From: Eremophila alpestris peregrina
Lineage: Eukaryota; Chordata; Aves; Passeriformes; Alaudidae
Assembly (NCBI GenBank): GCA_009792885.1
Contig: WMCF01000018.1
Location: 6,694,112-6,758,111 of the forward strand
Length of the DNA: 64,000 nt
Direction: 5' to 3'
Below, one piece after another: positions 26,625-38,300 of this stretch; the first letter of the stretch is position 1; each line of letters begins with the position of its first letter. Made by a program: the position numbers and the translations under genes. Under the pieces are notes generated by a model. It was not told the origin of the DNA, did no database searches, and saw nothing but the letters and a program-made list of their open reading frames with translations.

Positions 26625-29325
26625 CATGCGACCAGTATTACAATAATGTTTACGTTTACTTGTAAGCAAAATAAAAATGGACAAATGTGATGTGCAAAAA
26701 GTCAAAGGAAGTTGGCATCGAGATGTTCTCTGACTACACAGAAGAGCAGCTACTGTTACATTGTGTTTTCCATGTCTGTGATATGGTTACTACAGTTTTT
26801 GAAAGCTCATTTAAAAGAAGTTGTTACCTGGGCAAGATATTGTGGTCACAGCCTCAGCAGATAACGATTCTTTCAAATCCACCTTACTTGTGCTGTTGTG
26901 GCCAGGATGCCCCTTCTAAATCCCAAGCTTTGTTTGAGACTCCTGGCTGCTCTCTCCAACCCCCAGATGGTCCTTCTTCATCCTCCCTGGCATTTTCATG
27001 AGCAAAAGCAGGCCAGCCTGGCTGTTCTCATGAGTCTCTGCCTTTTATTTTCCCCCTTCTCTGGTCAGAAATATTGCTAATGTGAAGGCAGCACTTGTTT
27101 TTTTTTTCTGTTCCCTGACTGTTGTGGCTGGATTGTCCATCTCAGAGGCTGTGGCTGATGCTGGCAGGCAGGATGTGGGGTCACCTTTTCCCCTTGTACC
27201 CTGAAGGGTTGTCTCCTGTGTGGGCTGTGCACTCCAGTGCACATTAGGATGAAGAGGGTTCCCTGTTGGACTTGAGACACCTTATGAAAACCTGTCTGGC
27301 CATTGGTGTGTGCCTCTTGCTTTCATCCCAGGAATCCCCCACATTTTCAGGCTTTGCTTTTCATTGAAAAAAGGTGGAATAGGATTGATTATTAAGCTGG
27401 GTTGTGCCTTCTGCTTGAGCAGAGGCAGGTTAATGTGCCCATATGTAGCTTGTGTGTGATCTTTGTGCCAATCTGAAGTGGTCACCAGAGGTCTGGTGTT
27501 GTGGAGTCCTGTGTGCTGACCTCAGAGACCCCTGAGCACAGAGCTAAGGTGACACTGGGATTTAAACCCAGCTTAAAGAGTGAGTCCTGCCCTTCACACA
27601 GCTCCATACCCCATGATGACCCAGATGATCAGAAAATCTATGAGCAGAAGCACAAACCCCATTTTTGCTCTGGAGAATGTCCTTCTCCTCTCCTGGCCCA
27701 ACAAAGACCCAGATTTGCAGCCCGTCTCTGGCTATGGGAGTATGATTGCCAGGTGGGCCAGAATTTGTGTTGGGGGTCATGGAGGCATGGAAGTGGCCAG
27801 TGAAGTTCCTCTGGATTGTGCCTGTTGCTGTGCTGCTGGTGGGAGGCATCTCCTGGCTGCAGGTGATCCCTGCCAGGCTTTGGGAAATCCTCCTGTGCCT
27901 GGAGAGGTGCCCAAAGCACATTGTAGCCATGTTAAGAACAGATCAGGTGGTACTTTGCTGTATATTTTGTTTTCCAGCACCAAACTGAAAACCATCAAAA
28001 AGACTTTTGCTGAAGGTACTTTGGGAGCATAATTTGGACCATAATTTTATCTTGTCTATAGTCAGTCAATATTTCTGTACCTTTTGGGGGACAATTCTGA
28101 CCCTTCTTTCCCTCTCCCATACACACACAGGTTTATTCTGCTGTAATAATCATAAATGCAGAATTAAGGACCCTTTTCAGAGAGTCCAGGGAGGTGCAGT
28201 GCTCACATCCAAGAGCATGGCTTTAACAAACTAATTGACTTCTAAAGGAGAAAATACATCAGTGTTCAGTATCCAGAAAATGTACATCTAGAATGACTTA
28301 TTTTCTAATAATTGTGTATATAATATAATGGTTATCTTGGATGAGATGAGAGTATTATCTGGGGAGCAGTAGCAGCAGCAGAGCTGCCCTGTTTGCTTTG
28401 CAGTTCTCTGACCTGCTTATTAGAGGACATTCTTATTAAACAGATGAATTTATATGAGAGGTGTTTAGGGGGCCTGTTGTTGTTAAGGGTCTGTCAGCAC
28501 TTTCCAAGGTGTTATGCAAACTGTATTTTAAGTAGTTGCTCCTCCTTGGTCAGTAATAGGCAAAATAAGGACCTATGTGATCAAAATTGTATATTTTAGT
28601 TACTATTTTATATGAGAAATAGTTGCAAATTAAAGTAGGGAAAACTGAAAACTGCTGAAATTAATCAACGATTTTACAGTTTTTAATATTTTTCTGGGTA
28701 GTAGTAGAGGGGAAATGAAATGGTTCAGCAAAATGTGATGTTCTGCATTATAATTACTGGGGGTTTATTTCATAGTTTTTCATTATAAGAGGACTACTTT
28801 TACTGAGAAAGAATTTGTGTGGCAGAACTGTCATCTTGAAAAAAACTGCAATAATTTATTTTAAGAGAAAATTCTTCACATGAAATTTAAAATAGCAAAC
28901 AGTATGTTCTCCCCCAGAATGAACTGTTCTCTCCTCCTGTTCCCTTTCATTAGTCCCTCCTTGAGTACTGACCTTTTACTTTCTGCATTAATGCAGCTCT
29001 GTCTCTTGGCTCCTCATCAGCCTCTGCCTCTTGTACCCTGCTGGGGCAGGCATCCCTCAGAAGCAAGTGCAGGGCTGGAGAACACAGGAGCCACAGCCCA
29101 GGATCCAAAAATGCCCTGAAGGGTGTCATGGGCAGGGCCCATTCAATGGCAGAATTCTTAGTCCAGGCCATTGTAAATCCTGAAATTGCATAAGGAAAGG
29201 GAATTTTGAAACTCCAGTTTTAAAAACACAACAAACCAGCCACCTCTCCCCACAACCCATCTTGGTTCAGTTATTTAAGAAAGACTTGATGACTTCTGCT
29301 GTTTGGGAGGAAGAGGGAGGGGGTA

Positions 29326-29366
29326 GGGTTTGGTGGTTTTTTGTTTGGGGTTTGGTTTTGTTTTTA
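29326..29366. repeat. T/G-rich low-complexity tract
   Basis: A tggtggttttttgtttggggtttggttttg-type stretch of only T and G, similar in composition to 62308-62362. It is simple sequence with no further structure recognised. Confidence 0.8.
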
Positions 29367-29964
29367 ATAGAAAAGCAACCTTTTGGAAGGCTTTGGAGCT
29401 GAGTTCTTAAATCAGGATTGTTACAGCATAAGGGCAGCATAACTGGCCTTTAAATGTTCAAAGGTAGCTGGAGCAAATGGTACCTGGTAAATCTTTTTAT
29501 TGTGTGTGGCTGGGAGTTAGATGTGCAGCAAGGGGGACCTCTCAGAAAGGCTTGTCCACCTTGGGAAGGCTCTAGATGGCTTCATCTTAGAATAGCTTAG
29601 ATAGCTTCTTTCTTACTCATGTGTTACTTAGTGGTAACTCAGCACCAATAGGTGTAAATTACTCTGATGTAACATTTTGTTGACCCTGCTTATATCATAG
29701 ATGAGCAGATGGGAAGGAAAACATTTTGTACCTGTGCCAGAGAAAGGCAACGAGACTGAAAAGTAAACCTCAGGCTGAGAGGATTGGGCACGATGAGCTC
29801 ACTGTGAGCATCTCTGGGTGAGCTGACAGGAGAGCAGCACAGGCATCCTGGCTGTGCTGCACCTTTGCTCAGGAGCAGCAAATCCTGCAGAAGGCACAGC
29901 TTACAGGCAAGGAACTGCCTTGCCAAGAGGGCTGGAAATCTGACAGTGAGCTCTGACTGATTTG

Positions 29965-30045
29965 TAATGGCGTGAGGAGGCTGTTAATTAACATCCCATC
30001 AGTCTCAAGTGCCGAAGGAGCAGTGGATTCAAAAGCATAGCGGGT
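29965..30045. promoter_or_regulatory. Candidate conserved noncoding islet with TTAATTAA
   Basis: CpGs at 29971, 30013 and 30041 flank the palindromic homeodomain-type core TTAATTAA (29984-29991). The composition differs from the surrounding intron. It lies at the right edge of a GC-richer patch. A regulatory role is only inferred. Confidence 0.2.
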
Positions 30046-33000
30046 CATTTTGGGCTTGTCCTTTTTTACCACTGCTTTCCTTTTGTCTTTGTTTAGCTGT
30101 GTTTGGGAAGGCCAGGGGTGTGAGTGGGGAAGCTTTGTTCTTCTTGATGCCCTGATGTGGCAGCTGGGTTTTCAGGTTTTGAGGTGAAGGTTTGTGGTAA
30201 GATAGGTACAGAGTGTGGGGAACAAATAGAGTTGGTACTAAAGGTAATCTTGCCTCTGATGTAGTGCAGCTGTGTTAATTATCCTAGAGTGGGAACAGCC
30301 TTGCTCTCCCAGCCATGGGGGTGATAAAGAGTGAGCTGGCTGGGAGGAGCTCAGTTGTAGCTCAGTTGGAGTCACAGTTGGAGCCTGCTGCTGTGCTGTG
30401 AAGACCCAGGGACAGGCGGTGGTGCAGGGGACAGATAAGGTAAGACTTTGGACCAGGGGCTGACAGGGACAGGATGGAGAGAGCTGGTGCTGTGAGAAGG
30501 GGAGAGAAGGAGAACTGGCTGCTGGCATAAATGGCTAGGCCCTGAGGTAGAGACTGTTAAATAACAAGGTGTTGGTGTGTGAAGCCTTCTGATAAGTATG
30601 AAAGATTGATAGATAATAAAGTCCTGATACTTGAGTCCTTAGAAGTCTTTAATGAAGCACTTTGTGTGTTTTGACTGTCTTGACTACCTCAGAGATTCAA
30701 GTTGGTGGTTTTTGTTGGCAATGCTAGAGATCAAAATGCAGCTCTCTAACTAGCAGTCTGGTGGAGGAGAGCACAAACAGCATAGAGAAATGAGTTTATT
30801 TAATTAATACTAGCACAGGTGTGTGATGGGACAGGTTTCTGCAGTGCCAGTGTGTGTTTATCAGAAACTTGCTCAGGTGTGTGTCAGCACAAAGTTATAC
30901 CAAGTACGTGTAGTGCAAATCAGCAGAAATGGAGAGTGTGTAATAACAATTAGAGACCCAACTCAAACCACATGGGAGAGTATTTCCTGCTAAGGCTGTT
31001 GGAATTGCAACCCCTGCTTATACATGCTCATTTATGTCTGTATCTTGCACTCTGTTGTAGAAGCTATAGTGGAAAATCCACAAGGAAATGCTACTTTTGA
31101 ATTCACAGAAGTTTTAGTCAGCAAGAAATCAGTTCACACCCTCTACAGCTACATGCAGATGAATGGGGGGAAAGCTATGAATGAGGAAATAGTTTTAGAG
31201 GGATAAATTAGTGTTTCATAACGTGTGGGTACAAAGGACTGGCTTAAGGAGTATAATCTATATAAGTTTTATTCTTTTTTTTGGTGTTTGACATAGCATG
31301 TAGAATCTTTAGGTGCAATGTTGTGTTTCTGAGACATCCTTTGAAGAGGAGCAGCACTCATATTGCCATCCATATAACAAATGCTTTAATTTGCAATGCT
31401 GGCTCTGTTAGTAAGGCTCTTGAACAGAATGTAAATACCTCCCAGGGGTTGTTTCCACCTTCCAGGTTCTCATGGGATTATTGTATTGCATATGAAGAAG
31501 AAAACTGTACAGCAGAAGTGAGGAGGTGGATTGTACTATTAGCATGTATAATGTACTTTTATGAAGTTTGGTATATATCTTAAATGAAAAAAATATCTTT
31601 GATCAATCCATCTGAAACCATTCATCATATTTTAAATGAGAAAATCAATTGTGCCAAACATGCAGCTAATTTTGTGACAGATTCAGATATTAATTTGTTT
31701 TGTTTTGTGTTTTTTTCTCAGCAGGAAAGTTAGAGTAATGATTTTGACACAAGCACATAAATTATTAATTCCCTGTCCATTTTGCTTTGTAAATGGCACA
31801 AAAATTGAGCTGAGGAAGCAGTGCACAGTGCAGTCTGAGGGGGAAAGTCTTCTGTGAAAGAAGCTTCATAAAATTGAGCGCTTTGCCAGAATTCTCTGAA
31901 TACTGTGCTACATTCACTAATTTCAGACTTTCCTTTAAATTTACTATTTACCTTTGCAGAGTAAGCAGACCAAATTATGTCAGCAACACACAAAAGCTTT
32001 TAATTTGTTTTCTAGCACAATGAAGGTGACCACTAAGTTTGCTTGGTGGATTAGGACCATCCCTTCATAGTTAGGTGAGGGAGGGTGACAGACACCCACA
32101 AGAAGCTCTTTGGGGAACAGGGAGCACTCACTGTATTTGCTGCCTGCAATTTTGCCCTACCTGTGGCAAGAAGCAGCTTCCTTATTAGCTCAACTCCAGA
32201 TCTAGAATTCTTTTTCCATGCTTTGTGGGCATTTCAGTTTGGCTCTCACTGCAGAGGTCTGAGCCATGGCCTCTGCTTCTCATTTGAAATAATGGAGTTT
32301 AATGAACTTGTCATCTGTGTTGTGGTTCACGTGCTGCTGTGGGAAGTGTGGGGTTTGAAATGCTCCATTTTTCCACATTAGAAACTAAATAGTATGAATG
32401 AATAGAAGGTTGAAATCAAATTAATTCTGGGATTTTGTTTTTTTTTTAGAGGAGGTAATTAGGAGAGACTTGAGCAATAAATCAAGTCTTTACTATCATT
32501 TATTAAGTGTGTTTGAGTCAGCAACCTAAAACACAGTTGGGAACATGGAAAAGCTCACCAGTGTCTGTAATAATAACATATTTTGGCTGGACTGCATTCT
32601 TTACAGAGTAAATGTGTCCTTCTAGTACTATCATTAGGGGATATATAGTTGTACTATTTAAAAAGCTAGTCAATCCCCAAAAGAGGAGCCTTTTTGTAAA
32701 ATGGAAACCTGCATAAAAATAAACTGGGACTTCTATGCAAGGGTTGAGCTTTTCTGTTTATAAACAAAGCACTGTATAAACTTACTCTGCTGTGAGAATA
32801 TGTGGAGGTTTAATATTTGCTAGAAATAGATTTTGTTGTTGTTTAAATTTGGAGTTAAGTATGCAAAATGGGAGGTAACTGAAATAATTTTGAAGTTCTT
32901 CACCTCACAGATCAGATTAACCTCACAGACTGGTTCTGTATTCTGCTAGGACCAGTGTGTGCTGTCTGTGCAATGAGTGTTGGACTCGTGGCACTTCTAT

Positions 33001-33682
33001 GAAGGCTTTACGTGGCTTTCAATCTCTAAAAGTGCAACCTGCTTTTAAAGAGATTATCCAAGGGTATAATTAAATTATATAACCGTTTTGGTGTGTTTGA
33101 CTCACTGTAAAGTGTGTGGTGTAGGAGGATGCAGCTTCTTAACTGGCTACTTTTCTCTTGCAAGCAAATAAGGCTTATAAAGTCTAGGGCAAAACTGGAA
33201 CTCCTGTGGATCAGAGTTTGGGCAATGAAATGGGCCTGAATCTTTGGCCAAGCCTCAATTAATTTTCAGTACTATTGGAATGAGTAAATACGTATTTTTA
33301 AACTGGATTTTATTGTTTCATTTGAATTTTGAAGAAAGATTTGGGAAAGCTTTTTAGAGAGGATTCAGGCTACTTAGTGTTGGGTTCAGCTGAGTGCCTC
33401 ACTCTGGGGAAGAAAAGACAAATCAGTCTCTGTCCAGGCATTTGCTGATCTCACTGCTGCCACAACTCTAGCTGGAATTGTTACATGTCATTTGCAGGGG
33501 AGATTGTTTCTGTCCCCTAAAGCTCGGACAGGACTCATCAGATCACTTTTCTATAAACCAGTAGCCTTAATGTTAAAGGTTGTTGAGCCCCAGTGCAATG
33601 ATATAATGAAAATCCCAAAATCCAGGTGTCCCAGTGTGGGAAGTGCCACCTGTGCAATGCCTTTAACTCCTGATGAGTTTGG

Positions 33683-33825
33683 CAGGCTCTGGATTACTTC
33701 ATTATAGTGCCAAAAATGAAATCTTAAATCTTTACTAATATTTACAAGCTGGTTATCATTAATCTTCTTTGGAATTACTTGAATTTTGCTGAAATTAACC
33801 CTGTAATAATTTAATAAATGAAAAA
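33683..33825 (+). repeat. Local direct duplication, copy A (143 bp)
   Basis: The segment beginning caggctctggatt and ending taaatgaaaaa recurs about 1.48 kb downstream (copy B). Hand alignment shows one substitution and one 1-base indel in an A-run across about 143 bases, so the copies are more than 98 percent identical. Flanking sequences on both sides are unrelated. It has no terminal inverted repeats and resembles no transposon I know. Which copy is ancestral is unknown, but A lacks junction micro-repeats and is the likelier donor. Confidence 0.92.
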
Positions 33826-35139
33826 AATCTTGCTGATAATGCAAGGGGCAGCCAGGCCAAAGCACAAACCTTCCAGAGTGAAGGGTCAGCTTTTTCTCTC
33901 CTTTATTCTATTTTCTTTAATTTTCAGGGAGAGATGCCTTCTGGCAGCAGAAAGAAGTGCAGGTGTACAGTATCATAATCAAATTTAGCAAGGTTTGCAT
34001 ATTGAATGACCAGATGTTACAGGAAAAAAAAACCCCAAACACCTAAAAATCCCCCAGCAAATACATGTATAAACAGATAAGATTTATATAAAAAATGAAG
34101 ACATTTTTAATAAGGTATAGAAGCTCAAATTGAAAAAAACCTCCTTCTTAAATTTTTCTTTCATTTTCAATAAATTAAGCTCCCATATTGCAGTTGTTTA
34201 ACTTCCCAAACAGACAAAAAGCTCAGGTTCATGCTCAGCTCAAGAAGGCAGGGATGACACTGAGCCAGAACTTAGTTCTGCTTTATTGATAACAGAGCTG
34301 CCAGTTAAGAACAAATCTACAGAATGTAACTGCAAATCCTTCAACCAAGCAGCAAGCTGAACATCTGCACTGAAACTGGCACCTACATGTAAGTTAAGCA
34401 GTAGTTTAAGTTCTCAGAAAGCAAATCAGGAAGTTAACTAGATCTGTAATTGCAACAGAAACTGCAGTGAACACAGAGCTGGACTTGGGGATTTGTGGTT
34501 TGCTGTTTGGTTTTTTAAAAATTCAATAGGAAGCGACTGTAAACATGTGGATTTGCAGGCACCGTGTGGGTTTATATAAATGAATAATCAACATATTCAG
34601 CTCTTGCATGCTTCTGTGTTTTCAGCATTTGTGCAGCTCCAGCAGCAGGGAGCTCCAGCCATGCAGTAAATACAGCACAGGCAGAAGGAAAAAGAGCTTC
34701 CTTACCTCCTTCCAGTGCACATAGAACACAAAAGGAGACAGGCAGGGAGTCTGAGGATGTGGAAAGCATAAACAAAAAAAAAACCCCAGTAATAATCTAA
34801 TATACTTTAAGAATACAGTTGTATAAGCCCGAATGTGGGTCTATGAAGCTTTTGTTGATTTTTCTTAAATTCTGCTTAATACTTTTAAATATGTTAATTA
34901 AATGATCTTAAATTAAAATATCAATTTTATTATTTAAATAATTTAATTAATGAAGGCAAATGTATTTTCCTCGTTGTGCAGAATGTAATTATCTTTTCAT
35001 ATTCCATGCTCTCTCTTGCCTTCCGAGATCTCTTGTGAAGTAAAGAAAACTCTCCTGTAATATCACTGTTATTAAGGGAATAAAAATTCCTGAAGAGCTT
35101 TAGGGACATGAATCCAGTATAACTATGGGGGGAAAAAAT
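33826..35139 (+). other. PTPRN2: Intron 2 spacer between duplication copies
   Basis: About 1.3 kb of unique AT-rich DNA. It includes an A-run followed by a C-rich stretch (about 34021-34060) and a very AT-rich segment at 34890-34950. In that segment the arms ttaattaaat (34894-34903) and atttaattaa (34941-34950) form an inverted repeat. I see no gene. Confidence 0.75.
34894..34950. repeat. AT-rich inverted repeat (10-bp arms)
   Basis: Perfect 10-base complementary arms, ttaattaaat and atttaattaa, are separated by about 37 AT-rich bases. It could extrude as a hairpin or serve as homeodomain-type sites (each arm contains TAATTA). It is equally likely to be a by-product of the extreme AT content. 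Confidence 0.7.
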
Positions 35140-35162
35140 CTAACCACTAACCAATCTAACCA
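35140..35162. repeat. Short ctaacca micro-repeat at duplication junction
   Basis: Three ctaacca units (35140-35146, 35147-35153, 35156-35162) immediately precede copy B of the local duplication, the last ending at or overlapping the junction by shared bases. Such a micro-repeat at the left breakpoint fits slippage or template switching during the duplication event. Confidence 0.85.
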
Positions 35163-35306
35163 CAGGCTCTGGATTACTTCATTATAGTGCCAAAAAATTA
35201 AATCTTAAATCTTTACTAATATTTACAAGCTGGTTATCATTAATCTTCTTTGGAATTACTTGAATTTTGCTGAAATTAACCCTGTAATAATTTAATAAAT
35301 GAAAAA
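35163..35306 (+). repeat. Local direct duplication, copy B (144 bp)
   Basis: This is the second copy of the segment at 33683-33825, in the same orientation. It differs only in the A-run near its base 35 (six A then TT, against five A then TG). It is preceded by a ctaacca micro-repeat and followed by an unrelated AT-rich stretch. The very high identity means the duplication is recent, polymorphic, gene-converted or an assembly artefact. Confidence 0.92.
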
Positions 35307-38300
35307 TTTATATAAGTTCATTAAACAGATAGATATCTCCTTTTTTAAAATTATACCTCAAAAATACTTTGAATTAGGATCTAGGAAAAATATAGTAGGA
35401 AATGGCTTGGTTGGCTTGGCCTTGTTCTGAGCTAGAGTTGACCAATGTCAAACTACTTGTGAAATGGATTTTAATGTAGGATTCAGCTTTATTCTGTTTA
35501 GAAAAAAATTAAGAAAAAAATATAATTATTTTCCTACTGCCAAATAGTTGTGAATGACCCAGGTGATGGTCAGAATGGGTTTTGATGAGGGCATGGCTGT
35601 TTTTGTGCTTCCAAGCACCCAAATGGAAAGAGGTGCTTCCCAAAGTCTCCCAGGCAGGTCCTTGGTTATGGATACAGGTGGCAAAGAGCTTGATACAGGT
35701 TTTACTCTGGCATTATGGCAAAAAAAGGTTAACATAATTAATGATGTGAGAGCAGGGTGACTTGGGGTTTGGCTTTGATTTAACTTTCATCAAGTGTAAG
35801 GCTGCTGTGAGAATGCTGCATAAAACTGTCGTGCCAACAAGTTTTAAATTGCTGTAAAAGATTGGAATGGAGACAGACAAGAGTAGCTCATATGATTTTA
35901 AGCTAGAGAAAACACTAAATGTAACTAAAAAAAACTACCGTTTATTAATTTTTTCAAAGAATATTGTGGGAATATTGCATGACTGCTGTGTGATAGTATT
36001 TTAATGCTCAGCAGGTACCACACATTGGTATATCTTCAAAGGAAGAGGAGTCTAAATATGAATTGGTGGGCAAAGACTGAGAATAGGTAAATAGATTATT
36101 TTAAATTTGTCTTCAAATAAACCTCATTAGGTGTTTTTTTTTTTTTTTTGTAATATATTTGAGTTGAATGTGTATTTTCTGCAATTTTAGGCAGTTGATG
36201 AGAAGACAGGAGAGAAGATGGAGTATGACAGGCATGAGCAGTTTGGTTAAATGGCCAAATCATCTCTTCTGGCCTGAACTCTGGCTGTTCAATTTTCACA
36301 AAGCAAAGGAGCAGTTTGGGTCACTTGCTGTGTCAGTGCATAGGAGCACACAGTTCAGGAATAAAGGTTTTTGTAACTGCACTAAAGGACATTTGGAATA
36401 TCATTCTGGAACAAGCCAAATCATGTTCTGCACTGTTTCTGGCCTGTTTCAGCATGTTACTGTGGGTGACATGGCTTGTTATGATGGAGTTTGAGCCATC
36501 AATGTCTTTTTTAACAGCCCTAATCAGATCTGACCACCTCAATCTAAATAACCCAATTCCTGGAGCAGGGCTGCTGCATTAATCACAGCCTTCCATTAAC
36601 AGCAGAGCTGCACTTTACAATAATGAGAGTGGGGGAGGATTTTCATTAAAATACCCTGAGCAGAGGAGGTTTGGGAAAGACTAGGGAATTTCAGTCCTGG
36701 GTTACTTTCTAAATTAATCCTCTGTTCACTGTGTTCTTCAGAGTGAACACTTTTTTTTCCCTGGCCAAGTCTAGTGCCTCACTTTTGGAGGCATTCTAGT
36801 CAGGTTTCTTCATTAATATTTTCTGAATAAATTTTCTCTCAGAATGATTTATGGATTTATTTCAGATTTCTGAATGGGTTATGATAGCCACTCCTAGCCT
36901 AGTCCATTTAATTATATTTTGTCAAAAAGAAATTGCCACTGATGAGAGAATGTTATTCCACAGCATTGATGGTATAGGCAAGTTAAAATCTGACATTCCA
37001 GTTTGAAAAACATCTTTAGCAGTTAAAAAAGTAGGTATGTATGTTTAATTTCTTTTGAAAACTAGTGATGGGCTTTTGAAATTTTTCATTAGATCTAATG
37101 GGTGAACAGTGCTCTCTTTTTTTCCTTTAGGTACAACGTACAGATTTAAGTTTATGGTTGAACTGCAAATTTGTGATGAATGCTTGGACTTTCTGATGAT
37201 GGGAGTTACTTCAATTTGCTGTTTAAATTAGTAAAAGCTGAGTAGGGAGTAAGATGCTAGAAGAGAACCTCTAAGTTTATAAGATTGACTGATTGAAGCT
37301 GAAATCTACCCAAAGAGCTACGAAATAACCCAGGGTATTTCAGGGACTGGTTTGTCTTCTGCTTTGGCCCAAAGAAGGATTGGGGTCAGCATGTTCATGG
37401 CAGCATACAGGAGGAGAAAGGATGAAGTCAGGGGAAGATACATGTGGAGGGGGATTAATCAGCCTTAACCTGAGGTATTTGAAGTTTGGATGTCAACTTC
37501 TGAGCTGACTGCCCAGATGTTGCCCTATAGTTGAGAGTAAAGCAGGCAGCTTTTTGGTGATAGCTGATCTAACATGCTTTAGATCTTTTCTGTAAGAGAA
37601 GATAAATGGTTCCCCTGACTGCAGCTCTGCAAACACAGTGAATAGGATGACTGGGTCTGCTGCTGAGACCTGATTTTAACCTTGTGAATCCCATCCATGC
37701 TGTCTTGGATAATGGCCAGTTCCTGGTACTGGCAGGCAAAACAAAAGATCTGGCAGCTACCAAGTACCTAAAGCAGTCAGCACTCCCCAGGATAACTCCT
37801 GTCTCCTTCCTTTGATTGTCTGAAAGGGAAATGGAAAACTTACCCCCTGGGAAGGAAACTTGCTCTAATTAGGTAAAGCAAGTACCAGTCGTGTTGGGCA
37901 AGTGAACAGCAAAACACAGGGTAACCTTGGCCACGGAGTCTGAGCCACAGGCAAACAGGGAGAGGAGAGCAGAGCAGATCTTTGCTGGCTCTGGGAGCTC
38001 TTGCCTTGCATCCTTCCCTCTCAAACCGTGGTTGGTAAGACCTGCCAGCAGTTTCAAAAGTGTCAGCAGGAGCACCCATAAGTACAGCCTAAGATCTTCT
38101 TAACTCCTAGGGGCAGCACAATAATTACTAAGCTGCAGACAGCACAGAGCAAAGACAGGCTTGGCATTTTGCTAAAGCTGTTGCATAGAAAAGACAAGAT
38201 TTTCAGAGCTGGAAAAAGAAGACAAGGGAACAGGATTGTACCCTTATGGTGGTTATGCTGTAATTGAGCCCCATTCCCAAGATTATGACAAATTTTCACT

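Larger units (their letters stand above)
21741..33682 (+). other. PTPRN2: Intron 2, second block; GC-richer patches, no gene
   Basis: AT-rich intron interrupted by several GC-richer patches at about 23590-24220, 25300-25770, 27480-27970, 28940-29150 and 29800-30530. These patches carry most of the longer random frames (up to 150 codons at 23880-24332 on the minus strand and 27580-28032 on the plus strand). None shows a domain, a matching splice structure or codon-like conservation that I can see. Some patches may be decayed ERV or CR1 material too old to name. The next PTPRN2 exon is not visible here. Confidence 0.7.

Noticed and set aside
27501..28032. Overlapping frames on both strands of 73-150 codons
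   Set aside because: They overlap in several frames and both strands within a GC-richer patch, with no domain or splice context; stop-poor chance sequence.
30096..30130. Possible PTPRN2 exon 3: tttgtttag followed by a frame reading VFGKAR
   Set aside because: The required bases completing Asp and the following Gly are missing, no fourth cysteine follows, and the downstream codons do not resemble the family.
33551..33865. 104-codon minus-strand frame over duplication copy A
   Set aside because: The frame is not kept in copy B because of the 1-base indel, and no homology is recognised.
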